Positions 45,396 through 54,244 of a DNA stretch of 64,000 bases are shown here, one piece after another. Source of the DNA: Saccharum officinarum (lineage: Eukaryota; Streptophyta; Magnoliopsida; Poales; Poaceae); NCBI GenBank assembly GCA_020631735.1, contig CM036225.1, positions 64,964,662-65,028,661 of the forward strand, read 5' to 3'. Under the pieces are notes generated by a model. That model saw only the letters and a program-made list of their open reading frames with translations, had not been told where the DNA came from and ran no database searches. Each line of letters begins with the position of its first letter. Position 1 is the first letter of the stretch. A program made the position numbers and the translations under genes.

Positions 45396-48300
45396 TCATA
45401 GGCTTTCCCTTAAACCCATGCCGGCTACGTGTTCTCTGAACACGTTGGGTGGTAAGCCCTTTGTGAGCGGATCCGCGAGCATTTTCTCTGTACTTATATG
45501 CTCAAGATTTATAATATGATCCCGAACTTTATCTTTTACAACATAGTACTTTATGTCAATGTGTTTGGCAGCACCACTTGACCTATTGTTGTAAGCATAT
45601 TGTACTGCTGGGTTGTTATCACAATACAACCTCATTGGTTCATTTATATCATCAATCACTTTTAATCCGGGTATGAATTTCTTTAGCCAATTCACCTGCC
45701 CCGTTGCCTCATAGCATGCTACAAACTCGGCATACATTGTCGAGGATGTAGTTACGGTTTGTTTGGAGCTTTTCCACGATATAGCCCCTCCTGCGAGAGT
45801 AAATATATATCCTGACGTGGATTTTCTTTCTTCTCCCGCATAATCGGAATCTGAATACCCCTCTATCTTCAGGGAATCAGATCTTCTATACGTTAGCATG
45901 AGGCCTTTCGTACCCTGCAAATAACGCAGGACTTTCTTCACCAATTTCCAATGTTCTATTCCTGGATTCTTTTGATATCTGCCAAGTAACCCGGTGACAA
46001 AAGCCAAGTCAGGGCGTGTACACACTTGAGCATATTGTAAACTTCCAACTGCTGAAGCATACGGTACCGCTTTCATTCGGTTAATCTCATATTCATTCTT
46101 GGGACATTGATGTTCCCCATATCTATCGCCCTTGACAATAGGAGCAGGTGAAGAACTGCACGCATGCATACTAAATTTCTTCAAAACTTTTTCTATGTAT
46201 GCCTTTTGCGACAGTCCCAGTACCCCCTTTCTTCTATCTCGGTAAATCTCTATTCCCAAAACAAACGAGGCCTCACCGAGATCTTTCATATCGAAGTTTG
46301 AGGACAAGAATTTCTTCGTTTCCATTAGTAGACTGACATCACTGCTAGCAAGCAGGATATCATCCACATACAGAATTAGGAATATATACTTTCCATTCTT
46401 GAATTTTGCGTAAACGCAATTGTCCTCAACATTTTCCTTAAACCCAAAACCTTTTATCGTTCTATCAAATTTTAAATACCACTGTCTTGAGGCTTGTTTC
46501 AATCCGTAGATTGATTTCTTTAGACGGCATCCCATATTTTCTTTTCCTTTTACAACAAAACCTTTCGGTTGTGCCATATAAACATTTTCTTCCAAATCCC
46601 CGTTAAGGAACGCCGTTCTTACATCCATTTGATGTAACTCCAAATCATAGTGGGCCACAAGTGCCATTATAATTCTGAAGGAATCTTTACATGAGACTGG
46701 AGAAAACGTCTCATTGTAATCAATCCCTTCTCTTTGCGTAAAGCCTTTCGCCACAAGTCGCGCTTTAAATCTTTCTATGTTCCCTTGGGAGTCATATTTT
46801 GTTTTGTAGATCCATTTACAACCTACTGTTTTGGCTCCCTTAGGAATAATTTCCAAGTCCCAAACTTTGTTGGTACTCATTGATTTCATTTCATCTTCCA
46901 TGGCCTTAAACCACTTTGATGAGTGGTCGCTTCTCATGGCTTCTTCAAATGAGGTGGGATCATCCCCCATCTGAAATTCTTCTGTTTCATAAACTTCATA
47001 GTCATTAGAAATAGCTGACCTTCTTGTTCTTTGAGACCTTCTAGGGGCCTCTGGCACTTGTTCCACATTGGGCTGTTGTTGTTCTTCCTCATGTGCGACG
47101 TTTGGTTCTATGGGGTCCTCAAGCACAGCCTCCTCAAGGACAGGTTCCTCATGTTCATTTATTATCGCCACGGGAGAACTTGCAACAGGTGTTGGCTCTA
47201 CAGTGTCCTGCACTGTCGGCTCAACAGCAACAGGTAGCGTAAAGAATGGTTCTTCAACCATCGGAGTGGGTACATGTACCCGTTTCTCCTGCAGGCTTAT
47301 TTCTCGTGCTACCATGCTCCCCCTGATCATGTTATCCTCCAAGAACACAGCGTGTCTTGTTTCTACAATCTTCGTATGTCTATCAGGACAATAAAATCGA
47401 TATCCTTTCGACCTTTCTGGATAGCCAATGAAATGGCAGCTGACTGTCTTAGAGTCTAACTTTCCTATGTTTGGGTTAAACACTTTTGCCTCAGCTGGAC
47501 AGCCCCACACACGCAAATGATTAAGTGAGGGTTCCCTTCCTGTCCATAATTCATACGGTGTTTTAGGCACCGATTTGCTTGGTACCCGATTAAGTATGTG
47601 AATGGCGGTTTTCAGTGCCTCCATCCATAAACTAATCGGTAAAGTGGAGTAACTTATCATGCTTCTTACCATATCCATTAAGGTACGGTTACGTCTTTCA
47701 GCCACTCCATTCTGCTGAGGCTCCCCCGGTGTGGAGTACTGAGCGACTATGCCATTTTCCTGTAGAAACTTTGCAAACGGTCCAGGAATTTGGCCATATG
47801 GGGTATGTCGCCCATAGTATTCTCCACCTCGGTCTGATCGTACTATCTTTATTTTCTTATCATGCTGATTTTCAACCTCAGCTTTAAATATTTTGAATTT
47901 ATCCAATGCTTCCGATCTTTCTTTAATTGGATAAATATAGCCATAACGAGAATAGTCGTTTGTGAATGTTATAAACGAATCATAACCATCCACGCTTTTC
48001 ACAGGAAATGGACCACATATATCAGTGTGGATTATTTCTAAAGTTCCTGTGCTTCGTTTGGCATTTTTCTTAATTTTCTTGACATACTTTCCTTTGATGC
48101 AATCAACGCATTGTTCTAAATCTAAAAATTCTAAGTGCGGAAGAATTGATTCTTTAATTAGCCGTTCCATTCTCCCCCTCGAAATATGGCCTAAGCGACA
48201 GTGCCATAATTTCGAAGAGGCATCATCAATTCGCTTCCGCTTCTTAGTTACATTCGCAGATGGGGAATCATTCATATTCTCATCGCATACATTGTTCGTA

Positions 48301-48671
48301 TTTTCATCAAGAGATAATAAATAAAGCTTGTCTTGTCGGAAGGCAAGACCAACACATTCATTATTAACAAGTATCTTACATTTGCCATTACCAAAATGGC
48401 AATCAATTCCGTCATCATCAAGTTTCGAAACACTTATCAAATTTCTTCGCAAAGAGGGAACATAGAGTACTTCTTTAAGTCTAAGTACAAAGCCATTATT
48501 CAATTCTAAAGATAAATCTCCAATAGCTTCAACATTGGCTTGCACTCCATTTGCAACTTTAATCGTTCTTTCTCCTCTTTGCAAGGTTCTCGTCCCACTT
48601 AACCCCTGTAAGGAATTTGCAACATGAGTAGTTGCTCCTGAATCAACCCACAAGTGGATTTTGCATAACAT
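45396..48671 (-). CDS. Copia pol of element 2 (protease-integrase-RT-RNase H)
   Basis: A single uninterrupted 1,091-codon frame begins just before the protease motif [12 protein letters not shown]. It continues through the integrase zinc site (HCRLGH...CVDCIKGK) and catalytic region ([28 protein letters not shown]), RT ([19 protein letters not shown]) and RNase H ([30 protein letters not shown]) to the terminal [14 protein letters not shown]. All core catalytic motifs are present. A one-base loss at about 48655 (TTGTGG where element 1 has TTGGTGG) separates it from gag, so the protease start is disturbed. It could be expressed only by frameshifting or internal initiation. The element also lacks a primer-binding site. 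Confidence 0.9.
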   Translation of the reverse strand: MLCKIHLWVDSGATTHVANSLQGLSGTRTLQRGERTIKVANGVQANVEAIGDLSLELNNGFVLRLKEVLYVPSLRRNLISVSKLDDDGIDCHFGNGKCKILVNNECVGLAFRQDKLYLLSLDENTNNVCDENMNDSPSANVTKKRKRIDDASSKLWHCRLGHISRGRMERLIKESILPHLEFLDLEQCVDCIKGKYVKKIKKNAKRSTGTLEIIHTDICGPFPVKSVDGYDSFITFTNDYSRYGYIYPIKERSEALDKFKIFKAEVENQHDKKIKIVRSDRGGEYYGRHTPYGQIPGPFAKFLQENGIVAQYSTPGEPQQNGVAERRNRTLMDMVRSMISYSTLPISLWMEALKTAIHILNRVPSKSVPKTPYELWTGREPSLNHLRVWGCPAEAKVFNPNIGKLDSKTVSCHFIGYPERSKGYRFYCPDRHTKIVETRHAVFLEDNMIRGSMVAREISLQEKRVHVPTPMVEEPFFTLPVAVEPTVQDTVEPTPVASSPVAIINEHEEPVLEEAVLEDPIEPNVAHEEEQQQPNVEQVPEAPRRSQRTRRSAISNDYEVYETEEFQMGDDPTSFEEAMRSDHSSKWFKAMEDEMKSMSTNKVWDLEIIPKGAKTVGCKWIYKTKYDSQGNIERFKARLVAKGFTQREGIDYNETFSPVSCKDSFRIIMALVAHYDLELHQMDVRTAFLNGDLEENVYMAQPKGFVVKGKENMGCRLKKSIYGLKQASRQWYLKFDRTIKGFGFKENVEDNCVYAKFKNGKYIFLILYVDDILLASSDVSLLMETKKFLSSNFDMKDLGEASFVLGIEIYRDRRKGVLGLSQKAYIEKVLKKFSMHACSSSPAPIVKGDRYGEHQCPKNEYEINRMKAVPYASAVGSLQYAQVCTRPDLAFVTGLLGRYQKNPGIEHWKLVKKVLRYLQGTKGLMLTYRRSDSLKIEGYSDSDYAGEERKSTSGYIFTLAGGAISWKSSKQTVTTSSTMYAEFVACYEATGQVNWLKKFIPGLKVIDDINEPMRLYCDNNPAVQYAYNNRSSGAAKHIDIKYYVVKDKVRDHIINLEHISTEKMLADPLTKGLPPNVFREHVAGMGLRESL

Positions 48672-49624
48672 AAATACAGGGATTCATCTACAAATGTAAT
48701 AAATTCATCACCTCTTTTCAGTAGAGATTTCAGGAAGTCTGGACAGTCTCTCTTGTAGTGTCCCTTCTTAAAGCAGTGCTTGCATTGATCTTTCTCAGCT
48801 CCACCATAGGAGTTGTTCTGCTGATTTTCAGATTCTTGGGGTTTCTTTCCCTGTGAATTTGAGGAAGAGGCCTTGTCCCACTTGGGTTTCCCCTGTGGTT
48901 TAGAATTCTTGCTATTAAAGTTCTTTCTTTTATTATCCTTCACAAAATGGGCGGACTCATTCTGTGAGGATTTTATCCTCTCCTCTTTTTGAGCACACAT
49001 TGAGATAAGTCTTTCTATGCCCCATCTTTCAGGCTGCATATTATAGTTCACAATGAAAGTATCATATTCTTTTGGCAAGGAAGCAAAAATCAAATGAATC
49101 AGGAAATCATCTTCCTTCAAATTCATTTCTTTCAGCTTAGATGCCGTGGTGTTCATCTTCAAAATGTGCTCTCTGATGCTACCACCAGTATATTTTTCAT
49201 TCACAAGTTTCTTTATCAGTGAACTTGCTGTGGCCTTGGTAGACCCAGTAAACTGACTCTTGATTTTATCAAGATATTCTGTGGCAGTAGCACATTCAGG
49301 GATTGAGCCCCTTATCTGTTCTTCTATGGTGGCCTTAGCTACCAATAAGCACTTACGGTTGGAGAGAGTCCATTGCCTATGTTCAAGATCATATTTCATT
49401 CTTATCTCAGCACGATCACGCTTTCTAGTAGCGAAATCAGCGTCAGATTCATTTTCGTCTCTCACCGGGTCCTCTGGTTCAATGGGACACGGTGAGATGA
49501 TGGCAAAATCGACCTCTCCCAATGCAAGTTCCAATTCATATTTCTCCCGCCACACACGGTAATTTGTCCCGTTGAGTGTCGGGATGTTCGAGATGTTCAC
49601 AATGCATTTGCCTCCTGAAACCAC
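48599..49624 (-). pseudogene. Copia gag of element 2, frameshifted at its end
   Basis: From a frame opening at a CAG/GAGG junction near 49612, the protein reads IPTLNGTNYRVWREKYELEL and NESDADFATRKRDRAEIRMK. It continues through a gag core to the zinc knuckle CKHCFKKGHYKRDC (about 48785-48745), then LYLCYAKST, after which it leaves the pol frame. No ATG fits the expected gag start, in either this copy or element 1. The open frame here begins at GTG. The gag part is otherwise intact. Confidence 0.85.
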
Positions 49625-50311
49625 ATCAGAGTAAGTGAGAAATATTTATATATGAAATCATATGCTTTAACTCAACGTTGGTCAAATTGAAACATATAAT
49701 TCATCTATGCAATAATTTTACATCACCGTTGGGCAGAAATAAAATTAATGCACAATTTTCATAAATCAAAATTATAATATTGTTATTAACAACGTTGGTC
49801 AGAAAATAACAATACTATAATTTATTTTCAATTATTATTCATTTTCCAAAACCAAATTCTCCCGTTGGTTCGAATTTGATAATGAAAATAACTATATCAA
49901 GTACGCAGCGGAAACAATAATAAAGTTCTCATAATGTTATTTTTTCAGAAGCACTAAAAATTTTTTTCATTATTTCTGAGCAAAATGTCGTTGGACAAAT
50001 TTGCACGAAAAAATCTTATCAAAATTTCATTCAAATTCATCAAATATTCATCAAATACATATCAGAAAATTGCTTCTGGAAAATAAAATAAAAAAAAAGA
50101 AATTTTCATCTTCTTTACAATCTCGGCCCGTAGGCCCATCTCGCTTCGCGGCCCACGCGCGCGCACACTGCGCTAGCGCCGCCTTCTCTCTCCGATCCAG
50201 CCCATGGCACGCGCAGCCGGACGGCCCATTGCAGCACACTGCCGTGCCCAGGCCGCAACCTGGGCCTGGGCCGGCATTTTCTCCGCCCGCCTGGGCTGAT
50301 TTCAGCCCGAT

Positions 50312-50687
50312 CGTCAAGGGCCGTAGTGGTAGGAGCAGTGGTGACGGTTGAAGCGCCGGCGGCCGTCTCGCTCGCTGGAGCCATCTGCGCTAGGCAGCGA
50401 CGTTCGGTGGAGATGAGAGTCGACGCAGTGAAGATGGTGGCGCAGTGAAGACGGTGGCGGCTTCCCGTCACTGGCTGCGCCCCTTCTCAGATCGGGATCG
50501 GGAATATCGGTGGGGAGTGGCGGCTCAGGTCAACCTCGTGTCTAGAGCCAGCCGGCCCCCACCTCTATATATAGCGCAGTGTGACGGGGGCCCACCAACC
50601 ATGTAGGGTTGGGCGCCCCCGATCAGGGCGCGAGAAGCGAGGCCCAAAAGGCCGTTGGGCCTAATGGTAGGAGATCAAAACCCAACA
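50312..50687 (-). repeat. 5' LTR of Copia element 2 (truncated)
   Basis: It matches 44808-45183. The 80 bp corresponding to 44728-44807 are absent and replaced by leader sequence (GCCTGGGCTGATTTCAGCCC), which shows a deletion spanning the U5 end and primer site. Confidence 0.9.
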
Positions 50688-51605
50688 TTGCTATGAAGCT
50701 CAATATTAAGCGGCGCAATATAAAACTGGACACGGCTTGTCCGGTCTGTAAACGCTTTGATGAAGATGGAGCTCACTGCTTCCTAAAATGCAAGAGGGCT
50801 CGTCATTGCTGGAGAGAGCTGCAGCTGGAAAGTGTTAGAGGTATGCTGTTGGACATTCAGTCATCTGAAGAATTCGTTGCTGCAATTCTGGCCCTTAATT
50901 CTGAGCATGTGGTGCTGCTATGGAAATTATGGGATGCTCGTAACAAAGACAACGCTGGTGAATCCTCCCTGACATGCTCTGATGTGGTATGTGCTGTTTA
51001 CTCGATGCTCAGTGACATTCAGAGCGACAACGTACCACTGGCTAGTCCGGTCAGGATTCGCGATGTATGGACACCACCGGAGCCGGAGTTGCTGAAGATC
51101 AATATTGATGGAGCGTTCAAGGAGTGTAGCACCGGTGCCTGTGGCTTTATCATCCATCATGGGGAGCCGGTGTTAGCAGGAGCGGCAAATATTTCTCCAG
51201 CTTTGGATGTATTGGCGACGGAAACAGTAGCATGTTTATTTGCTTTGGAATCGGCAGAGAGGCATGGTATTTCGAGGATTGAGCTGGAGACTGATTCAAG
51301 TCAGTTGCGGGAGGCGATTAGGTCGATGTCAAGAGATCTGGCACCAGGTGGTGTGTTATTTAAATGTATTCGTGAGCTGCTTCACAACTCTTTTAGATGT
51401 ACAAAAGTGTCTAATGTTCCGCGTCTATGTAACTCATCCGCGCACAAGATTGCTAAACTTGCTTTGAGTTGGGACCTGGGTCATTCCTCGTTGTGGAGTG
51501 ATCCCCTCCCAGAGTTTGTATTTGATTTGGTAGCTCGTGATACAGCTGAGCTCAATTTGGTTAATACAAGGCCCTAAGAGCTGAGTATGAGTTTCAAAAA
51601 AAAAA

Positions 51606-52132
51606 TATTGTCAGTGTGCTGGAACGGATAAGTAAGGCCCTATTTGGCTGGCTGTAAAAGCGCCTGATGCTGATTTGTTGTGGGAGAAAAACACTGTTGA
51701 ATGGCTTGTTGATTCTGGTTCGAGCGAACAGGGTTGTACATCCGGTAGCAAATAATAGACCAATGAATGAATATATAATAGCCTGTACAATCATAATGAA
51801 GTAGCAAACCATCTTCCTTTTAGCGAATAAAACATAGTTGGATTATAATCTTTTATTTATCCACGTCTTAGAAAAATCTCACACTGCTCTACACAAGTGC
51901 ACAGTGCTACGCAGTCCTCGCAGAACAGGAACCCATTTTGTCATGTAGGGTACGTATTTGCAGGGAGGGATTGATTTGGCGCAAGATTTCACCGGAAAAC
52001 ATCCATTTTGGGCTCGGTTTTGAGGTTGGAACACCCGGAGCAATCAGATTCCGAAGGCCAAAGCCCAATACAAGCGCGCGCAACACCCCAGCGGCCCAGG
52101 CCAGCCCACTCAAGACAAAGAGCTGATGCCCA
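51606..52132 (+). promoter_or_regulatory. SEN2 upstream region, conserved with copy A
   Basis: 51607-51935 and 51950-52075 match the copy A segments at 37068-37297 and 44234-44350. The conservation fits the promoter and leader being part of the duplicated unit. A MITE at 51637-51736 interrupts only this copy. I could not assign a TATA box. Confidence 0.6.
51637..51736. mobile_element. hAT-like MITE in the SEN2 promoter
   Basis: GGCCCTATTTGGCTGGCTG on the left and TTCGAGCGAACAGGG on the right. The inside has GATTTGTTGTGGGAGAAAAA as in 21359 and 22146. It is absent from the matching position of copy A (about 37090-37120), which supports an insertion after duplication. Confidence 0.65.
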
Positions 52133-52455
52133 CACCAGTCAGTCACCCACGTCCTCGCTCACCTTGGAGCGGCGGCGCGCGGCTTCTGCGGGGACGGGAC
52201 GGCGAGCGTCCGTGTCCCGGTGAGCCAGCCCCTGCCCGGCTGCCCCTCCCGCTCCTAGCCGCCTGCTGCAACAGACACAGACCGCGCAGGCTCCAGGGCA
52301 ACGCCGCGCCTCACGGCCCTGTCCCGCTCCAGACTGGCGGTCCCTGCGACCCGGCCCAACGGCGGCGTTCCTCCAAGGCGACCCCTGCGGCCGACGCCGG
52401 CGCAGCAGCAGGTGCGGCAAGCAGCTACACGGCCGGCCTCTTGCTCCTGCACAAG
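52133..52455 (+). other. SEN2 leader, probable non-coding first exon
   Basis: A GC-rich segment ends at a good donor (CACAAG then GTGAGC). The stretch 52405-52456 is duplicated at 34.65-34.71 kb. An acceptor TTTGCCAG precedes GTCCCAGATGG in the coding part, so a leader intron of about 150 bp, including the (CT)n tract at 52481-52500, is likely. Whether the leader contributes codons is not settled. Confidence 0.45.
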
Positions 52456-52601
52456 GTGAGCTGGTCTCCGCTCTACTTTCTCTCTCTCTCTCTCTCTCTC
52501 TTTTGTTTCCCCTTTTCATCGATGTCGTAGATGCCATGTCCTTAGATTTGTGGGTTACGGATGGGATTTCCATCAAGTCTCATGTCGTGTGCCATCAGTT
52601 T

Positions 52602-53516
52602 ATGGATTTGCCAGGTCCCAGATGGAAGAAGGGCAAGGACGGCAAGGACTTTGCAGCACTCGCAGCGGCCAATCCCATGTCCAGCATAGTCGCCGATCTC
52701 CAGGCTTCCCTGAGGGACTCAGAAGCTGTGGCGATTCTAGCTGCGCACACCAGGGACGCGATGCTCGAGGTCAGGCCACGCCAAGCCGCGCTTCTGAACC
52801 AGGCCGCCTTTGGCCGGGCCGTGGAAAGCGCAGGCACAGAGAAGCAGTGGTTCCAGCTGGGCCCCGAGGAGGTGTTCTTCCTGTGCCATGCCCTGAAGTG
52901 CGTCGCGGTTGAGTCGGAGAGCAAGGCGCGGGTGGGTGCGTCGGAGCTGTGGGATCTCTTGGCCTCCACCTCAGAGCAATTCCCGGAGATGTACAGGGCG
53001 TATGAACACCTCAGGCTGAAGAATTGGGTTGTAAAGTCGGGATTGCAGTACGGGGCGAACTTTGTAGCTTACCGTCATCATCCGGCACTTGTGCACTCGG
53101 AGTTTGCTGTGATTGTGGTTCAAGAAGGCAAAGCGTTCGGTGCCAGGTGTGGCCGCATGAAGGTCTGGTCTGACCTGCTCTGTGCGCTCCGGGCCTCTGG
53201 AAGTGTGGCCAAGACGTTACTTGTTCTGACCATCAGCACCAAGAGCTGCGAGCTGGGATCATTGGATTGTTTGGAACAGATGATTGTTCATGAGAGGACG
53301 ATCACGAGATGGATACCACAGCAGTGCCGTGAGCAACAAGACAAACCACGCAGAGAAGAAACCAACAGGAATGAGCAAAGACAAAAATCCTGCAGAGAAG
53401 TATCCAGCAACGAAGAACAAGAGCATACAAGTGGGGGTGTAGTGTTTAGCTATTGGGGTGTAGTGCTAAGCTTTACAGTTCTTTCTAGCTTACTTGTCTA
53501 CAAGCTGAAATTTTGA
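52602..53516 (+). CDS. SEN2: tRNA-splicing endonuclease subunit SEN2
   Basis: The frame from ATG 52602 (MDLPGPRWKKGKDGKDF) gives 304 residues. The frame is also open upstream to 52503, but the protein family starts near the PGPRWKKGK motif. The N-terminal half is helical. The C-terminal catalytic fold has YRAYEHLRLKNWVVKSG, then the catalytic Tyr157 and His165 in FVAYRHHPALVHSEF, and Lys204 in SVAKTLLVLT. These match the Tyr-His-Lys triad of Sen2/Sen34 enzymes, which cut introns from pre-tRNAs in the nucleus (or at membranes in some organisms). It ends with a basic linker and a hydrophobic stretch (VVFSYWGVVLSFTVLSSLLV) that could span a membrane. If the leader intron is used, the initiator could lie in the first exon. 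It converges on TANGO2. Confidence 0.93.
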   Translation: MDLPGPRWKKGKDGKDFAALAAANPMSSIVADLQASLRDSEAVAILAAHTRDAMLEVRPRQAALLNQAAFGRAVESAGTEKQWFQLGPEEVFFLCHALKCVAVESESKARVGASELWDLLASTSEQFPEMYRAYEHLRLKNWVVKSGLQYGANFVAYRHHPALVHSEFAVIVVQEGKAFGARCGRMKVWSDLLCALRASGSVAKTLLVLTISTKSCELGSLDCLEQMIVHERTITRWIPQQCREQQDKPRREETNRNEQRQKSCREVSSNEEQEHTSGGVVFSYWGVVLSFTVLSSLLVYKLKF

Positions 53517-54244
53517 CTGAAGAGCTTCATATTTATGTATACTCATGTTGATGAACGTGAATAATGCAATTCTATGATGGTAATTTGTTGTTTCTCATTG
53601 AGGTTTCTACATATCTTGGATAAATCATCACAGACCCCACTTGACTGCAGATTGCACAAGAACATTTGTATCGTTGTTTCTTGGTAATCCTTTTTAGGCT
53701 ATCACTTTTCAAGACTGCTTTAGACTGGCAATTATGTAGTCTGGAGGACTAGAGAACTTACTATCTGCATGACCGACACCACTGGATGTCTGGAGCATAT
53801 TGACCAAATGAGGTACACCAGATGCATTTCTTTACGCATATGCGCATTGTTTTTTGTGATGTAGTTGATGCATTCTATAATTTCAGTAGCTTAAACGTAT
53901 CATAATCTTATGGTAAATTTATGTTAGTGAATTAACCTTTAATACAACAGAACTCAACATACAATACCTTGCTAAGATTTCTGGAGTAAACATGTCCAAG
54001 AAGGCAAGAAAAACTGATCTTACATGAAGTCTGTAAATTTATATATTTGGTGTATATATTTAAACTGCTTGACATTTTATCGTCAAGTGACAAATCTGCT
54101 TACAGTAAATAATGTAATTGGCATCATGATGGGATCTTAGATAGTCATGAAGGTGACTAGGGATTAGGGAAAGAATGAAATTCACAATTGTGTCTGCTTC
54201 ATATCTCTATTTATTTGAGGTTGCCAGCTTTTCCTGTGCAATGC
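53517..54244. other. Convergent 3' region of SEN2 and TANGO2
   Basis: No gene is seen. The two presumed 3' UTRs face each other across about 730 bp of AT-rich sequence. Confidence 0.5.

Larger units (their letters stand above)
44728..50687 (-). mobile_element. Copia LTR retrotransposon, element 2
   Basis: The TTGCT target duplication lies at 44723-44727 and 50688-50692, inside the LINE. The 3' LTR is complete (44728-45183, 456 bp). The 5' LTR is truncated at its inner end (50312-50687, 376 bp), and no primer-binding site follows it. It is the same family as element 1, with closely similar protein sequence throughout. The shared 376 bp of LTR differ at two positions (GGGCACGAGAAGCAAGG versus GGGCGCGAGAAGCGAGG). 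Confidence 0.93.
44609..51605 (+). mobile_element. 5'-truncated LINE, interrupted by Copia element 2
   Basis: Left part: from about 44630 the frame reads WRKFKRCPPKIKQFIWRVAR to NSLA at 44727. Right part: after the TTGCT duplication it continues with MKLNIKRRNIKLDTACPVC (zinc-binding zf-RVT region) and then an RNase H domain (KINIDGAF, LATETVACLFALESA, LETDSSQL, SAHKIAKLAL). It stops at 51575-51577 and ends in an A-run (51596-51604). Most of the endonuclease and RT is absent. The apparent long frame from 50609 includes LTR sequence and is not the true start. No target duplication for the LINE itself was found. Confidence 0.85.

Noticed and set aside
50609..50687. N-terminal part of the frame starting at 50609
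   Set aside because: These codons are Copia LTR sequence. The LINE coding sequence resumes only after the TTGCT duplication.
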